Of a DNA stretch of 64,000 bases, positions 19,939-28,445 are shown piece by piece; within the stretch, counting starts at the first letter, position 1; each line of letters begins with the position of its first letter. The position numbers were made by a program, and so were the translations under genes. The DNA is from Halobacteriales archaeon QS_4_69_34 (lineage in GTDB: Archaea > Halobacteriota > Halobacteria > Halobacteriales > Halococcaceae), in contig PXRN01000030.1 in the NCBI GenBank assembly GCA_003021045.1, positions 52,430-116,429 on the forward strand, in the 5' to 3' direction. The notes beneath the pieces are model-generated. The model ran no database searches, was not told the DNA's origin, and was given only the letters and a program-made list of their open reading frames with translations.

Positions 19939-21116
19939 CGCGCCTCCCGGAACGCCGCGACGAACTCGTCGCCGCTGCCCTCGAAGCACGCTTCACCGCG
20001 TCGGTCGTCGCCGCTGCCGGTCCCGTCGCGGACGCTCGCCGCGACGGTCATGGATTCGCCGACGGCTGCCTCGGTGCACGCGGCGGCGGCTGCTCGCTCC
20101 TCGGTGACGGTCAGTACCAGCGGCTCCGGCGAGCGGAAGTCCCGCAGGAGGCGGGCCGTCGTCGCGACCGGCGCGGCCGCCGGAAGCCGTGCGACGAACA
20201 GCCCGTCGTACCGGGCGGTCGTCGCCGCCCGGATCGCCGCGTGAGCCCGCCCCGCGTGATCGCGCCACGCGTCGAGCGCCGCCCGCTCGGTGTCGCTTCC
20301 GAGCGCCAGCGCGAGGCCCACGCCCGGGGCGTCGCGGGCGAGCGCACCGAGCACGTCTGCATACCCGCCGACCGTGGCGAACGGTTCCCCGTCCGCGATC
20401 GCGTGGGGCCGGAGCGCCCGCTCGACGGCCGCGGCCGCCCGCGGCGTCGACTCGCTACCGGCGACCGAGAGCGCGAACAGCGAGCCTACCCGTCGGTAGT
20501 ACTCGTCGCTCCGTTCGTCGGCGCGATTGCTCCCGTCGCCGTCGGCGTCGATCCCCCCGACCGCCGCTCGGGCGGCGTCCACCTCGCCCGAGAACGGGGC
20601 GTGCGCGAGCGTCGTGTGTGCTAGCCCGTCGGCGGCGTCGGCCACGGGCGCGGCGACGCCGGGCCGTCGCTCGACGAGGCCGCGCTCGCGTGCGGCATCG
20701 AGCACGTCTCCGGCCACGGACTCGACGGCGGTCGTCGGGTCCGTGGCCGCGAACGCGCCCGCCAGCGCGAGGATCGGGCCCGGATCGGCCCCGAGTTCGC
20801 AGGCCGTTTCGAAGGCGTGACGGCTCGCCGGCCCCGGCTCGCTCGGGATCGTGAGGTCCGCGGCCGGGGTGTCCGTGCCGACGCTCACCGCCGTCGCGTC
20901 GTCGGCCGTGGCGGGTCGGCCGGACTCCCAGCCGCGGACGACGCGCGCCTGAAACGGGACGTCGGCGGCGATACAGCCAGTAGCGAGCAGCCCCGTGGCC
21001 GCCAGCGCGTCGCCGTCGGCGCAGACGGCGAATCGAACGAACGCCGCCTCGCGGAGCCGGCCGGCGGCGTCGCTCGCCGGGGCGGGCGAGGACGCGGCGC
21101 GGCCGGCGGTCGCCAT
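19935..21116 (-). CDS. RecJ-like (DHH-derived) protein of the rps15-rps3ae operon
   Basis: A 393-residue Ala-rich protein sitting where haloarchaea keep a RecJ/DHH-type exonuclease homologue between rps15 and pcc1. A DHH phosphoesterase fold is inferred from the N-terminal FAVCADGDALAATGLLATG, but no DHH triad and few metal-ligand His/Asp motifs are visible, so it may be a non-catalytic paralogue. It shares four-base ATGA overlaps with both rps15 and pcc1. The family call rests partly on context. Confidence 0.7.
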   Translation of the reverse strand: MATAGRAASSPAPASDAAGRLREAAFVRFAVCADGDALAATGLLATGCIAADVPFQARVVRGWESGRPATADDATAVSVGTDTPAADLTIPSEPGPASRHAFETACELGADPGPILALAGAFAATDPTTAVESVAGDVLDAARERGLVERRPGVAAPVADAADGLAHTTLAHAPFSGEVDAARAAVGGIDADGDGSNRADERSDEYYRRVGSLFALSVAGSESTPRAAAAVERALRPHAIADGEPFATVGGYADVLGALARDAPGVGLALALGSDTERAALDAWRDHAGRAHAAIRAATTARYDGLFVARLPAAAPVATTARLLRDFRSPEPLVLTVTEERAAAAACTEAAVGESMTVAASVRDGTGSGDDRRGEACFEGSGDEFVAAFREAR

Positions 21117-21577
21117 CAGAGCAGGTCCCGCGCGCGCTCGTGGTCGTACCGGAACTCCGGATCGAGCGCGTCGCCGCGGTAGTACTCGACCAGCCGGCGG
21201 ACCTTCGCCTCGGTGTTCTGGAGGACGCGCTTGTTCTGGCTGTCACCGGGGTGATCGGCCATGTGATCGCGCAGCCGAACGGCCCGGGCCATCAGGTTGC
21301 GGAGGTCCTCGGGGATCTCGGGCGCGGCGTCGCGCTCCTCTAAGATCTCGGTGATCTTCTTGCCCGTCGCCAGCCGGACGTCGGGGACGGGCGTGCCACG
21401 GACCCCTTCATCGCGCAGTTTGAGGCCGATCCCGCTCGGGTCGTGGCCCGCCTCGCGCAGCTCGACGACGCGCTCCTCGATCGCCTCGCTTGCGACGTCG
21501 CTCCACTCCGGCGGGTCGTCGGCCACGGGCTTGTCCGATCCGGACGAGCCGCGGCGTCGGGTGTGCATTCGTGCCAT
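21116..21577 (-). CDS. rps15: Ribosomal protein S15 (uS15)
   Basis: Small-subunit protein S15, 153 residues, archaeal length. Starts MARMHTRRRGSSGSDKPV; the core contains GLKLRDEGVRGTPVPDVRLATGK and the conserved C-terminal HPGDSQNKRVLQNTEAKVRRLVEYYR. The ATG at 21577 matches the family; an open extension upstream has no support. First gene of a four-gene operon (rps15, RecJ-like, pcc1, rps3ae). Confidence 0.96.
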   Translation of the reverse strand: MARMHTRRRGSSGSDKPVADDPPEWSDVASEAIEERVVELREAGHDPSGIGLKLRDEGVRGTPVPDVRLATGKKITEILEERDAAPEIPEDLRNLMARAVRLRDHMADHPGDSQNKRVLQNTEAKVRRLVEYYRGDALDPEFRYDHERARDLL

Positions 21578-21825
21578 GGTTAGGAGAGAACCGCACAACC
21601 GCGTCGCTCGCTGCACTACCGCAATCCCAGAGCCCACGCCGAGCGCGGGCGGGTCGGAGTTGCGGCCGTGCCGTTCTCGGCTGCGATACCCCGCTCGCGG
21701 ACTAAAACGTTTCCACTCGCAGCGGGCGACCCGGAGAGCGGACGGCCGATCCGGGTAGAAACCGGGCACAGAGCGCCGCGAGGCGCGTTTCCGGGGTCGG
21801 CGATGCGACCGGGGGCTTCGATGGC

Positions 21826-21832
21826 TTTAATA
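21826..21832 (+). promoter_or_regulatory. TATA box of tRNA-Ala
   Basis: TTTAATA centred 32 bases before the first base of the tRNA, in an otherwise GC-rich stretch. This is the spacing expected for an archaeal TATA box when the mature 5' end lies a few bases into the transcript. Confidence 0.8.
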
Positions 21833-21860
21833 CCGCGAGACGGAAACCGGCGGTGACTGC

Positions 21861-21932
21861 GGGCTCGTAGATCAGCGGTAGATCATCCCCCTGGCACGGG
21901 GAAGGCCCCGGGTTCAAATCCCGGCGAGTCCA
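21861..21932 (+). tRNA. tRNA-Ala (anticodon GGC)
   Basis: Folds fully: acceptor stem GGGCTCG/CGAGTCC with a G-U at 3:70 (the alanine identity element), D stem GATC/GATC, anticodon stem TCCCC/GGGGA with loop CTGGCAC (anticodon GGC), T stem CCGGG/CCCGG with loop TTCAAAT, discriminator A at 21932. No CCA is encoded and no intron is seen. Confidence 0.97.
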
Positions 21933-22447
21933 CTCCGCCTTCGGCGAAATCGCAGTTCACCGACGACAAGCCCTTGTTGCAGTCCCGCCGCGGTGATCCG
22001 TCCGCCCGGCGTGGCGTGTCAGCGTCGACCTGTGCCCACCACGGAACCCCTGTCGCAGTCGCCTGCTCTCCGACGATACGGACTGTGGGTGTAGTTGCTG
22101 AAGTTGCCCGTGAAGTTGCCGGTGGTCGCAGTCGCCTGCTCTCCGACGATACGGACTGTGGGGGAACACTGCCACGGAGCTACCGTCCGCGAGCCAGCAC
22201 GGATCGACGGCCCCGAGAGGCCTACAGCGCCGCGGTGTCGCCGCGGCGGTCGTCGGCCGTCCGGCATTTCGGACCACCCGTCAAGGAGGGCCGTCGGCAC
22301 CCACAGCTTCCGGCGTCGGCTCTCGGCAGCGGACGGACCGAGGGGCAAACGGCGCGGAATCGTCGGTGGGTCGAATGTGGGTGGAGACGTGAGTACGGGT
22401 AGCTACCCTGTCGGTATCCTTATGAGCGGGCCGGGAGAAGACAGGCT
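21933..22447. other. Intergenic region with a duplicated 38-base unit
   Basis: A 515-base region between the tRNA and the halocyanin gene. It holds two identical 38-base copies (22052-22089 and 22125-22162) with 35 bases between. A likely promoter for the next gene is CCTTATG at 22419-22425, about 26 bases before its ATG. No gene is supported. Confidence 0.6.
22052..22162. repeat. Two identical 38-base direct repeats, 35 bases apart
   Basis: The copies start GTCGCAGTCGCCTGC and end ACGGACTGTGGG and are identical over 38 bases. CAGTC and GACTG near the ends of each copy are complementary. The 35 bases between contain TGAAGTTGCC twice, so the spacer is itself repetitive. Confidence 0.85.
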
Positions 22448-23173
22448 ATGGCACTCGATCCACGAAACGGTGTCTCACGACGGACAGTCCTCAAGAGCGC
22501 GGCGGCGGCCGGCGCGGTCGCGGGCATGGGCAGCCTCGCGCTCGCGCAGGACGGCGCCAGCGGGGCCATCGAACCGGGAACTACCATCGAACTCGGCGGC
22601 GAGGTGTCGGGCTGGGTCGGCGAATCCCCCTCGAGCATCGAGGGCGAGACGAATCCGACGCTGACACTGGAGGACGGCGGAACGTACACCGCCACTTACG
22701 AGTCGGTCAACGGTGCAGACCACAGCTTCCAGCTGCTCGACTCCGAGGGGAACGTCCTCCAGTCGACCGACGTCGGCCAGAGCGGATCGCTCCAGTTCAC
22801 GGCGAGCGACGAGATCGCCCAGTACCGCTGTGGCGTCCACCCGACCTCGATGGTCGGCGACGTCGAGATCGCCAGCGCCGCCACGACCACGGCGGCCGAA
22901 ACGGCGACGGCAACCGACACCGCGACCGGTACGGCGACGGACGCGGATACCGCAACCGACACCGCCACGGCAACGGCGACCGATACGGACACCGCGACGG
23001 CGGCGGACACGACGACACCGACGGACGAGGCGGACACCGCGACGGCGACCGAGACGGCCACTGCCGCCGAAACCGCGACCGCGGCGAGCGGCGACGGGAA
23101 GGCAAAGCAGGGCGACGGCGCTGACGGCGGCGACGGTGCGGACGGCGGCAACGGCAAGGCAAAGCTCTCGTAG
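22448..23173 (+). CDS. Tat-exported halocyanin-like copper protein with GKAK tail
   Basis: A 241-residue exported protein. The Tat signal is VSRRTVLK followed by an Ala-rich hydrophobic stretch ending LALAQ. The cupredoxin domain (about residues 40-142) shows candidate copper ligands His in NGADHSF and Cys-His-Met in YRCGVHPTSM. Then comes a Thr/Ala/Asp linker (about residues 143-215) and a C-terminal region with two GKAK motifs ending DGADGGNGKAKLS. That same 13-residue end occurs in the unrelated exported protein at 47584-48513. There is no lipobox, so it is secreted or held at the surface by other means. Probable electron carrier or copper binder. Confidence 0.85.
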   Translation: MALDPRNGVSRRTVLKSAAAAGAVAGMGSLALAQDGASGAIEPGTTIELGGEVSGWVGESPSSIEGETNPTLTLEDGGTYTATYESVNGADHSFQLLDSEGNVLQSTDVGQSGSLQFTASDEIAQYRCGVHPTSMVGDVEIASAATTTAAETATATDTATGTATDADTATDTATATATDTDTATAADTTTPTDEADTATATETATAAETATAASGDGKAKQGDGADGGDGADGGNGKAKLS

Positions 23174-23287
23174 ACCGACTCCGAGGCTTGCCGAGTCCGG
23201 GTCGGGCGGTCGATTTTCTCTTCCCGGATCCGTTCTCGCGGCGCGTTCGACTTCGCCTTCCTCGACCGTCGGGCCGACCACCGGTGG

Positions 23288-24616
23288 CTACCGGCCCAGT
23301 CGTCCGCGCAGTCGCCGGAGCCGGCCGGAGAGTCCACCACCCCCGGACGGCGACTCGCCCCGCAGGTGGGCGAGCACGGCGTCGGCGTCGGCGCGAACGG
23401 GCTCCGGATCGTTCCCCGCGGCCACGGCCGCATCGGGGTCTTTCAGCAGGTGGCCCGTCGTCAGACAGACCACGTCCTCGCCCGCGTCGACCTCCCCCGA
23501 CTCCCGCAGCTTTCCCAATCCTGCGACGGAGGCCGCACTCGCCGGCTCGACGCCGACGCCCTCGCGGGCGAGCGCGCGCTGGGCGACGGTGATTTCCTCG
23601 TCGGAAACCGCCACCGCGGTCCCGCCGGTTTCGTAGATCCCGGGGAGGGCCTTCGGCGCGTTCACCGGGTTGCCGATGCGGATGGCCGTCGCCCGGGTCT
23701 CGACGTCCTCCCAGCGCTCGATGTCGTCCCGCCCGGCCGCGACGGCCTCGACCATCGGCGCGGCCCCCTCGGCCTGGACGCCGGTGAGCATCGGGACGTC
23801 GCCGGGCGCGAGCGCGCCCGAGCGGACGAATTCCCGGAAGGCCTTGTACAGCGCTGCGGTGTTGCCCGCGTTCCCCACCGGGAGGACGATCCGATCCGGG
23901 AACCGGCCCTCCTCGCTCTCGAACCGTTCGAGGATCTCGAAGCCGATCGTCTTCTGGCCCTCCAGCCGAAAGGGGTTCAGCGAGTTCAACAGGTAGGCCT
24001 CGCCCCGGTCGGCGAGCTCGGCGACGACGTCGAGACAGGCGTCGAAGTTGCCCGCCAGCTCCAGTATTCGTGCGCCGTGGAGGCTCGCTTGAGCGACCTT
24101 TCCGGCGGCGACCTTTCCAGCCGGCAGACAGACCAGCGTTTCGAGGCCGGCGCGTGCGCCGTAGGCGGCGAGCGCGGCGCTGGTGTTGCCCGTCGAGGCA
24201 CAGGCCAGCCGCGAGACCCCGAGCTCCTCGGCGACCCGGACGCCGACGGTCATGCCGCGGTCCTTGAAGCTCCCGGTCGGGTTCATCCCCTCGTGTTTGA
24301 TCCGTAGTGTTCGCACGTCGACTTCGGACTCCAGCCGGGGAACGCGATGGAGCGGCGTGTCGCCCTCGGGAAGCGAGACGCCCGACTCGAACGGGAGGGC
24401 GGCAGCGTAGCGCCAGACACCCCGGCCCTCGAAGTCCGCGAAGGTCGGAGCGTCGGCGTAGCGGGCTTCGAGCAGTCCCTCGCAGTCGGGACAGCGATAG
24501 ACCACCGACTCGAACGGCGCGAGGACGTGTCCACACTCGACGCAGGCGAGCCAGACGCCCTCCGTGGCGGCGTCGGGTGCGGCCCCGGAGGCGGGGAGCG
24601 TGAGGTCGGCCATCAT
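23288..24616 (-). CDS. thrC: Threonine synthase
   Basis: PLP enzyme making threonine from O-phosphohomoserine; 442 residues. An N-terminal zinc-ribbon-like CVECGH...CPDC precedes the catalytic domain; the PLP lysine is in NPTGSFKDRGMTV, and the phosphate-binding GNAGNTAALYKAF and ASTGNTSAALAAYGARAG segments are intact. The C-terminal Gly/Arg tail is unusual. The start is ATG 24616 or the adjoining ATG 24613; a CACTTTTTG promoter element lies about 25 bases upstream. Confidence 0.95.
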   Translation of the reverse strand: MMADLTLPASGAAPDAATEGVWLACVECGHVLAPFESVVYRCPDCEGLLEARYADAPTFADFEGRGVWRYAAALPFESGVSLPEGDTPLHRVPRLESEVDVRTLRIKHEGMNPTGSFKDRGMTVGVRVAEELGVSRLACASTGNTSAALAAYGARAGLETLVCLPAGKVAAGKVAQASLHGARILELAGNFDACLDVVAELADRGEAYLLNSLNPFRLEGQKTIGFEILERFESEEGRFPDRIVLPVGNAGNTAALYKAFREFVRSGALAPGDVPMLTGVQAEGAAPMVEAVAAGRDDIERWEDVETRATAIRIGNPVNAPKALPGIYETGGTAVAVSDEEITVAQRALAREGVGVEPASAASVAGLGKLRESGEVDAGEDVVCLTTGHLLKDPDAAVAAGNDPEPVRADADAVLAHLRGESPSGGGGLSGRLRRLRGRLGR

Positions 24617-24814
24617 ACGCTCCGATCGTGCCGCGGACAAAAAGTGGGCCGGTCCGCACCGTCGTTTCGGTCCCTCCGATCCGCGGCCAAATCCCCGCCG
24701 ACGAGCGACTCCCGCGATCGGTGATCGGAACCACCCCGATCGGCGCCGGGTCGTGCGCGACGCGGCGATCGGCACAAGCGTGGTGTTTACCCGTTTGCCG
24801 GCCCTCGCGGCGAT

Positions 24815-25942
24815 ATGGACCGCGAGCGGACGACGCGACGGCGGTATCTCGCCGCGCTCGGCGCGGCCCTGGCCGGCGGGCTCGCGGGCTGCTCGGAGGC
24901 GTTCGGTGGGCAGGGCCCGAGGACCGACGGCTCGGCGACGTCCCCGAACGGGACGTCGACGGCGGGAGGCGAGCCATCGACGAACACGACTGAGGGATCC
25001 GCGAACGGAGACGTGAGTCCCTACACGGAGGTCTACCGGGGGGTGATCCAGTCGGTGGTGTTGATCAATGCGCGCACCGCCCGGGGGGAAGGCCAGGGAT
25101 CGGGGTTCGTCTATCGGGAGAACTACCTCGTGACCAACGAGCACGTGGTGAGCGACGTCACGGACATCCAGGTGCGCTTCGCGCGGGGAGAGTGGCGTTC
25201 GGCGTCGGTGGTGGGCACGGACGTCTCCAGCGACCTCGCGGTGCTCTCGGTCGAAAACCGGCCCGAGTACGCGAAAGCGCTTTCGCTGGTCGAGGCCGAA
25301 CCGGCGATCGGGACGGAGGTGGTGGCGATCGGCAACCCCTTCGGGCGGTTCGACGGGTCGGCCTCGGCGGGCATCGTCAGCGGCGTGAACCGGTCGATCC
25401 CCGCCCAGAACGGCTTTACCATCCCCGATGCCGTCCAGACCGACGCCGCCGTCAACCCCGGCAACTCCGGGGGTCCCTTGGTGAACCTCGACAGTCGGGT
25501 AGTGGGGGTGATCAACTCCGGCGGGGGCGAAAACATCGCCTTCGCCATCTCCGCGGCGCTCGTCGACCGGGTCGTCTCGGCGCTGATCGAAGACGGCGAG
25601 TACGAACACGCCTACATGGGGATCGGCTCGCGGACGGTTACGCCCCGCGTCGCCGAGGAGGCGGGCCTCGATCGACCCCGGGGCGTGCTCGTCGGCCGGG
25701 TGCTCCCGGAGGGCCCCGCCGCCGGCACCCTCCGGGAGGGCGACGTGATCGTCGGGTTCGGGGGCAACGAGATCGACACCCGCCAGCAGCTCGCCTCGTT
25801 TCTCGCACTGGAGGCCTCACCCGGCGACACCGTCGACCTCACCGTGCTCCGGGACGGTGAGCGTCGGACCCTCGAACTCTCCCTCGGCGAGCGTCCCCAG
25901 CGGTCGGGGGCGGGCGGCCAGCCGTCGATCGCCGTCCGCTGA
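24815..25942 (+). CDS. HtrA/DegP-like serine protease, Tat lipoprotein
   Basis: A 375-residue envelope protease. N-terminus: twin-arginine TTRRRYLAALG, hydrophobic stretch, then lipobox LAGC (about residues 27-30), indicating Tat export and lipid anchoring outside the membrane. The trypsin-like domain shows His in VTNEHVV, Asp in SSDLAVL and Ser in NPGNSGGPLV; a C-terminal PDZ domain starts around residue 275 (GVLVGRVLPEGPAAG). It likely degrades misfolded exported proteins. A TGTTTAC element sits about 25 bases before the ATG. Confidence 0.93.
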   Translation: MDRERTTRRRYLAALGAALAGGLAGCSEAFGGQGPRTDGSATSPNGTSTAGGEPSTNTTEGSANGDVSPYTEVYRGVIQSVVLINARTARGEGQGSGFVYRENYLVTNEHVVSDVTDIQVRFARGEWRSASVVGTDVSSDLAVLSVENRPEYAKALSLVEAEPAIGTEVVAIGNPFGRFDGSASAGIVSGVNRSIPAQNGFTIPDAVQTDAAVNPGNSGGPLVNLDSRVVGVINSGGGENIAFAISAALVDRVVSALIEDGEYEHAYMGIGSRTVTPRVAEEAGLDRPRGVLVGRVLPEGPAAGTLREGDVIVGFGGNEIDTRQQLASFLALEASPGDTVDLTVLRDGERRTLELSLGERPQRSGAGGQPSIAVR

Positions 25943-25986
25943 GAGCGGCGAGCGCACCGGCGTCAGCTAAGACCGCCGGTATCGGC

Positions 25987-26427
25987 TCAGCGACCGCCGC
26001 TCTCGGCGCGTCCGTCCGCGTCAGCGCCGGCCCCGCCGAGTGTTTCCCCGTCGCCGAACTCGTCGATGCGTGCGTGGACGTAGCTCGTCCACTCGTCGAG
26101 CGTGCGGTGCATCATCTCAGTGGCCTCGGGCAGCGGTGTCGCGGTGTACTGATAGACGTGGCCGCCCCCGTCGAGGAGCCGGCGGCCGCGCTCGGCGAGG
26201 CCCTTCTCGCGCAGCGTCGCCAGCGAGCGGTTGACGTTCGAGCGGTCGCGGTCGAGGGCCGTGGCGAGCTCGGCGACGGTGCTCCCGGGATTGTCGAGCA
26301 GCGTCCGGTAGGTCCGGCTCTCGTGGCGCTGGATGTCGAAGACACAGACCATCACCTCCTCGAACCCGGGCTCCGCGTCGAGCATCAGGTTCCGGAATCG
26401 CTGTGGGTTCGGATCGGCGTCGGTCAC
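25987..26427 (-). CDS. Winged-helix transcriptional regulator
   Basis: A 146-residue HTH protein. The DNA-binding region (about residues 38-95) reads YRTLLDNPGSTVAELATALDRDRSNVNRSLATLREKGLA, a MarR/TrmB-like winged helix, with an acidic Gly/Asp tail. It has a GTG start at 26427 supported by TATA element TTTATC at 26452-26457 on the - strand, giving an almost leaderless mRNA. The target is unknown. Convergent with the HtrA gene. Confidence 0.82.
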   Translation of the reverse strand: MTDADPNPQRFRNLMLDAEPGFEEVMVCVFDIQRHESRTYRTLLDNPGSTVAELATALDRDRSNVNRSLATLREKGLAERGRRLLDGGGHVYQYTATPLPEATEMMHRTLDEWTSYVHARIDEFGDGETLGGAGADADGRAESGGR

Positions 26428-26451
26428 GGGTCAGCGTTGTTCGGGGAGTCG

Positions 26452-26459
26452 GATAAACC
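26452..26459 (-). promoter_or_regulatory. TATA box for the winged-helix regulator
   Basis: GGTTTATC on the - strand, centred about 28 bases before the GTG at 26427; supports that start. Confidence 0.65.
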
Positions 26460-26600
26460 CCGCCGTTGCCCCGCCGTTGCCCCGTGACGGACCGCGATCG
26501 AGCCGGATCGCACGCTCGGTCACGGCTCTCCTCGGCGTCCACGCCAGCACCGTCGGTGGCCACACCAGCGTCGGTATCGGTATCGGCGTCGGCGTCCGCG

Positions 26601-26894
26601 TCAGCCGGCGTCGGCGTTCCCGCCCTGGCCGTCGGTCCGGCCGTAGCCGTAGGCCTCGATGCAGCCACGCATCGCCGCCTCGGTCGCGTGACGATGGAGC
26701 CGCGTGGGCGTATCGCAGTAGTACGTCGTCCCGTCCCAGCGCAGGGTTACCTCGTGAGTCGCGCCGAGGAGCTCCGTGCGCACGACGACCCGCCGGCCCT
26801 CCTCGAGCGCCGCGAGCACCTCCTCGACGGTCCACTCGCCGGCCTCGACCGTCACGAACTCAGCCATCCCCGAATCGAAGGCCGGTCGACTCAT
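26601..26894 (-). CDS. Small conserved-looking protein of unknown function
   Basis: A 97-residue acidic protein with the segment MAEFVTVEAGEWTVEEVLAA, then VVVRTELLGATHEVTLR and WDGTTYYCDTPTRLHRH. It looks like a compact alpha/beta domain typical of small haloarchaeal proteins. The start may be ATG 26894 or the internal ATG 26867 (MAEF...). No motif identifies a function; it lies between a regulator and a halocyanin. Confidence 0.65.
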   Translation of the reverse strand: MSRPAFDSGMAEFVTVEAGEWTVEEVLAALEEGRRVVVRTELLGATHEVTLRWDGTTYYCDTPTRLHRHATEAAMRGCIEAYGYGRTDGQGGNADAG

Positions 26895-27049
26895 AGTGTC
26901 GTTCGTCGCCCGCGACCGCGCGCCACGACGGCCCACGGGTCGCTCGCGCGACCGCCCGGTGAGAGGCGGTCGTGTGCGAGCGACGCCCGTGCGAGCCCGC
27001 GGTCCACGACGGGAACGGTTATGCCGCTGTCGAACGTATCTACGGGTGC

Positions 27050-27688
27050 ATGAAACACGACAGACGACGCTTCCTCCGACTGGGTGGACTCGCGGCCGCC
27101 GGCGTCCTCGCCGGCTGCACCGGCGGCGGTGGCGACGGTGGTAGCGGCGGTGATGGGGATGGTGGCGGTGGCGAGAGCGGCGAGACGGCCACGGCAGCGA
27201 CCACCGAGGCGGCGACCGACGCGCCGGCCACGACCGAGGCCGCGACGGCCGGCGGGGAGGCCACCGGGGAGGGGACGACCGGCGGGGGCGCGGCGACGGG
27301 CAACGAGTCGACCGGCGGCGGATCGGGCGGACAGGCGGCGGTCAAGGAGTGGCTCTCGGACACGGACAACTACGGCGGCACCGTCGAGGACCTGACCGGC
27401 GGGGACGCCCCGACGGTGGCGGTCGGCGCGTCGGGCAACGGCGGTAACTTCGCGTTCGATCCCGCGGCGATCCGGGTTTCGACGGGCACGGCCGTCGAGT
27501 GGCAGTGGACCGGCGAGGGCGGCGCACACAACGTCGTCGCCCAGGAGGGGGCCTTCACGAGCGGCGACCCACAGGAGGGCGGGAGCGTCACCTACGAGCA
27601 CACCTTCGAGGAGGCCGGCACGTTCCTGTACTACTGTAAACCCCACCGCGGCCTCGGCATGAAGGGTGCGGTCGTCGTCGAGGGGTAG
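27050..27688 (+). CDS. Halocyanin (Tat lipoprotein, blue copper)
   Basis: A 212-residue membrane-anchored copper electron carrier. The signal has DRRRFLRLGG and lipobox LAGC (about residues 19-22), a Gly/Thr/Ala linker to residue 100, then a plastocyanin-like domain with ligands His (GGAHNVV) and Cys-His-Met (YYCKPHRGLGM). The ATG at 27050 follows a GGTTATG element about 28 bases upstream. A damaged gene with a very similar signal and linker lies directly downstream. Confidence 0.92.
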   Translation: MKHDRRRFLRLGGLAAAGVLAGCTGGGGDGGSGGDGDGGGGESGETATAATTEAATDAPATTEAATAGGEATGEGTTGGGAATGNESTGGGSGGQAAVKEWLSDTDNYGGTVEDLTGGDAPTVAVGASGNGGNFAFDPAAIRVSTGTAVEWQWTGEGGAHNVVAQEGAFTSGDPQEGGSVTYEHTFEEAGTFLYYCKPHRGLGMKGAVVVEG

Positions 27689-27851
27689 CCGGCGAGCGCC
27701 CTCCCGGCCGGCCCGCTCCGACCGGCCAGTCGATGCTGCGAACGCCACCGATCGGCCGCACTCGGGCCGTGTCGCCCTCGTTGCGTCCGACACCCGTGCG
27801 AGCGTCCCGCACGCGCGAGCAACGGCTATACACCGTCCCCGGTACCGGCGC

Positions 27852-28274
27852 GTGGATCGACGGCCAGCGACAGATGACGCTCCCTCCGTGGGGCTCGCGG
27901 CCGCCGGCGTCCTCGCCGGCTGTTCGGGCGGGACCGGCGGCGACGGACGGAAACGGACGCCGCGGCCACGACCGAGGCCGCGACGGCCACCGACGCCGCG
28001 ACCGCGACGGACGCCGAGACCGCCACTGCGGGCGAGACGACCGATGAGAGACGCGGAGACGACCGAGGACGCCGAGGGCGACGGCGGTGGCGCAGGCCTA
28101 CGGCTGGATCGCGGCGACGTTCGACTCCTACTGGTACTCGCTGCAGCATGAGTGCCGACATCTCGATGAGCGACGACGGGGTGCTCTTCACACAACGGGA
28201 AACAGCGGGCCTTCGAGAACCAGTTCCCGAAGATGCTGCGGGCCGCGAGCGCCAACCCGACGAACGGGAACTGA
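27852..28274 (+). pseudogene. Broken Tat-lipoprotein gene with halocyanin-like signal and linker
   Basis: The start is a GTG at 27852 reading VDRR, then GLAAAGVLAGCSGGTGGDG, nearly the signal/lipobox of the intact halocyanin upstream. The frame is then lost: the Thr/Ala linker (ETDAAATTEAATATDA) continues in another frame, and the C-terminal part (AYGWIAATFDSYWYSL, then FENQFPKMLRAASANPTNGN, stop at 28272-28274) needs further shifts. A TATA-like GGCTATAC at 27824-27831 is still present. The C-terminal part does not look like a cupredoxin, so the gene was either a different lipoprotein or a fusion. Confidence 0.72.
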
Positions 28275-28445
28275 CCCGGACCGGCCACGGTGGCCGGGTC
28301 GCTCGGGGCCTCGGGACCGGTTGTCACGAACTGTATCGGCGGACTGCGCAGGCGGTGATCGATTTCTCGGCGATCGTGACGGTTGTGTGATTTAGGTGCA
28401 CATACGAGCAATTCCGTTAACCTCCGCCCGAGTAACGGGATCCGT

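Noticed and set aside
22052..22162. Possible two-repeat CRISPR array
   Set aside because: Only one spacer, which is itself made of repeated TGAAGTTGCC; the repeat does not resemble haloarchaeal CRISPR repeats and no cas genes are nearby.
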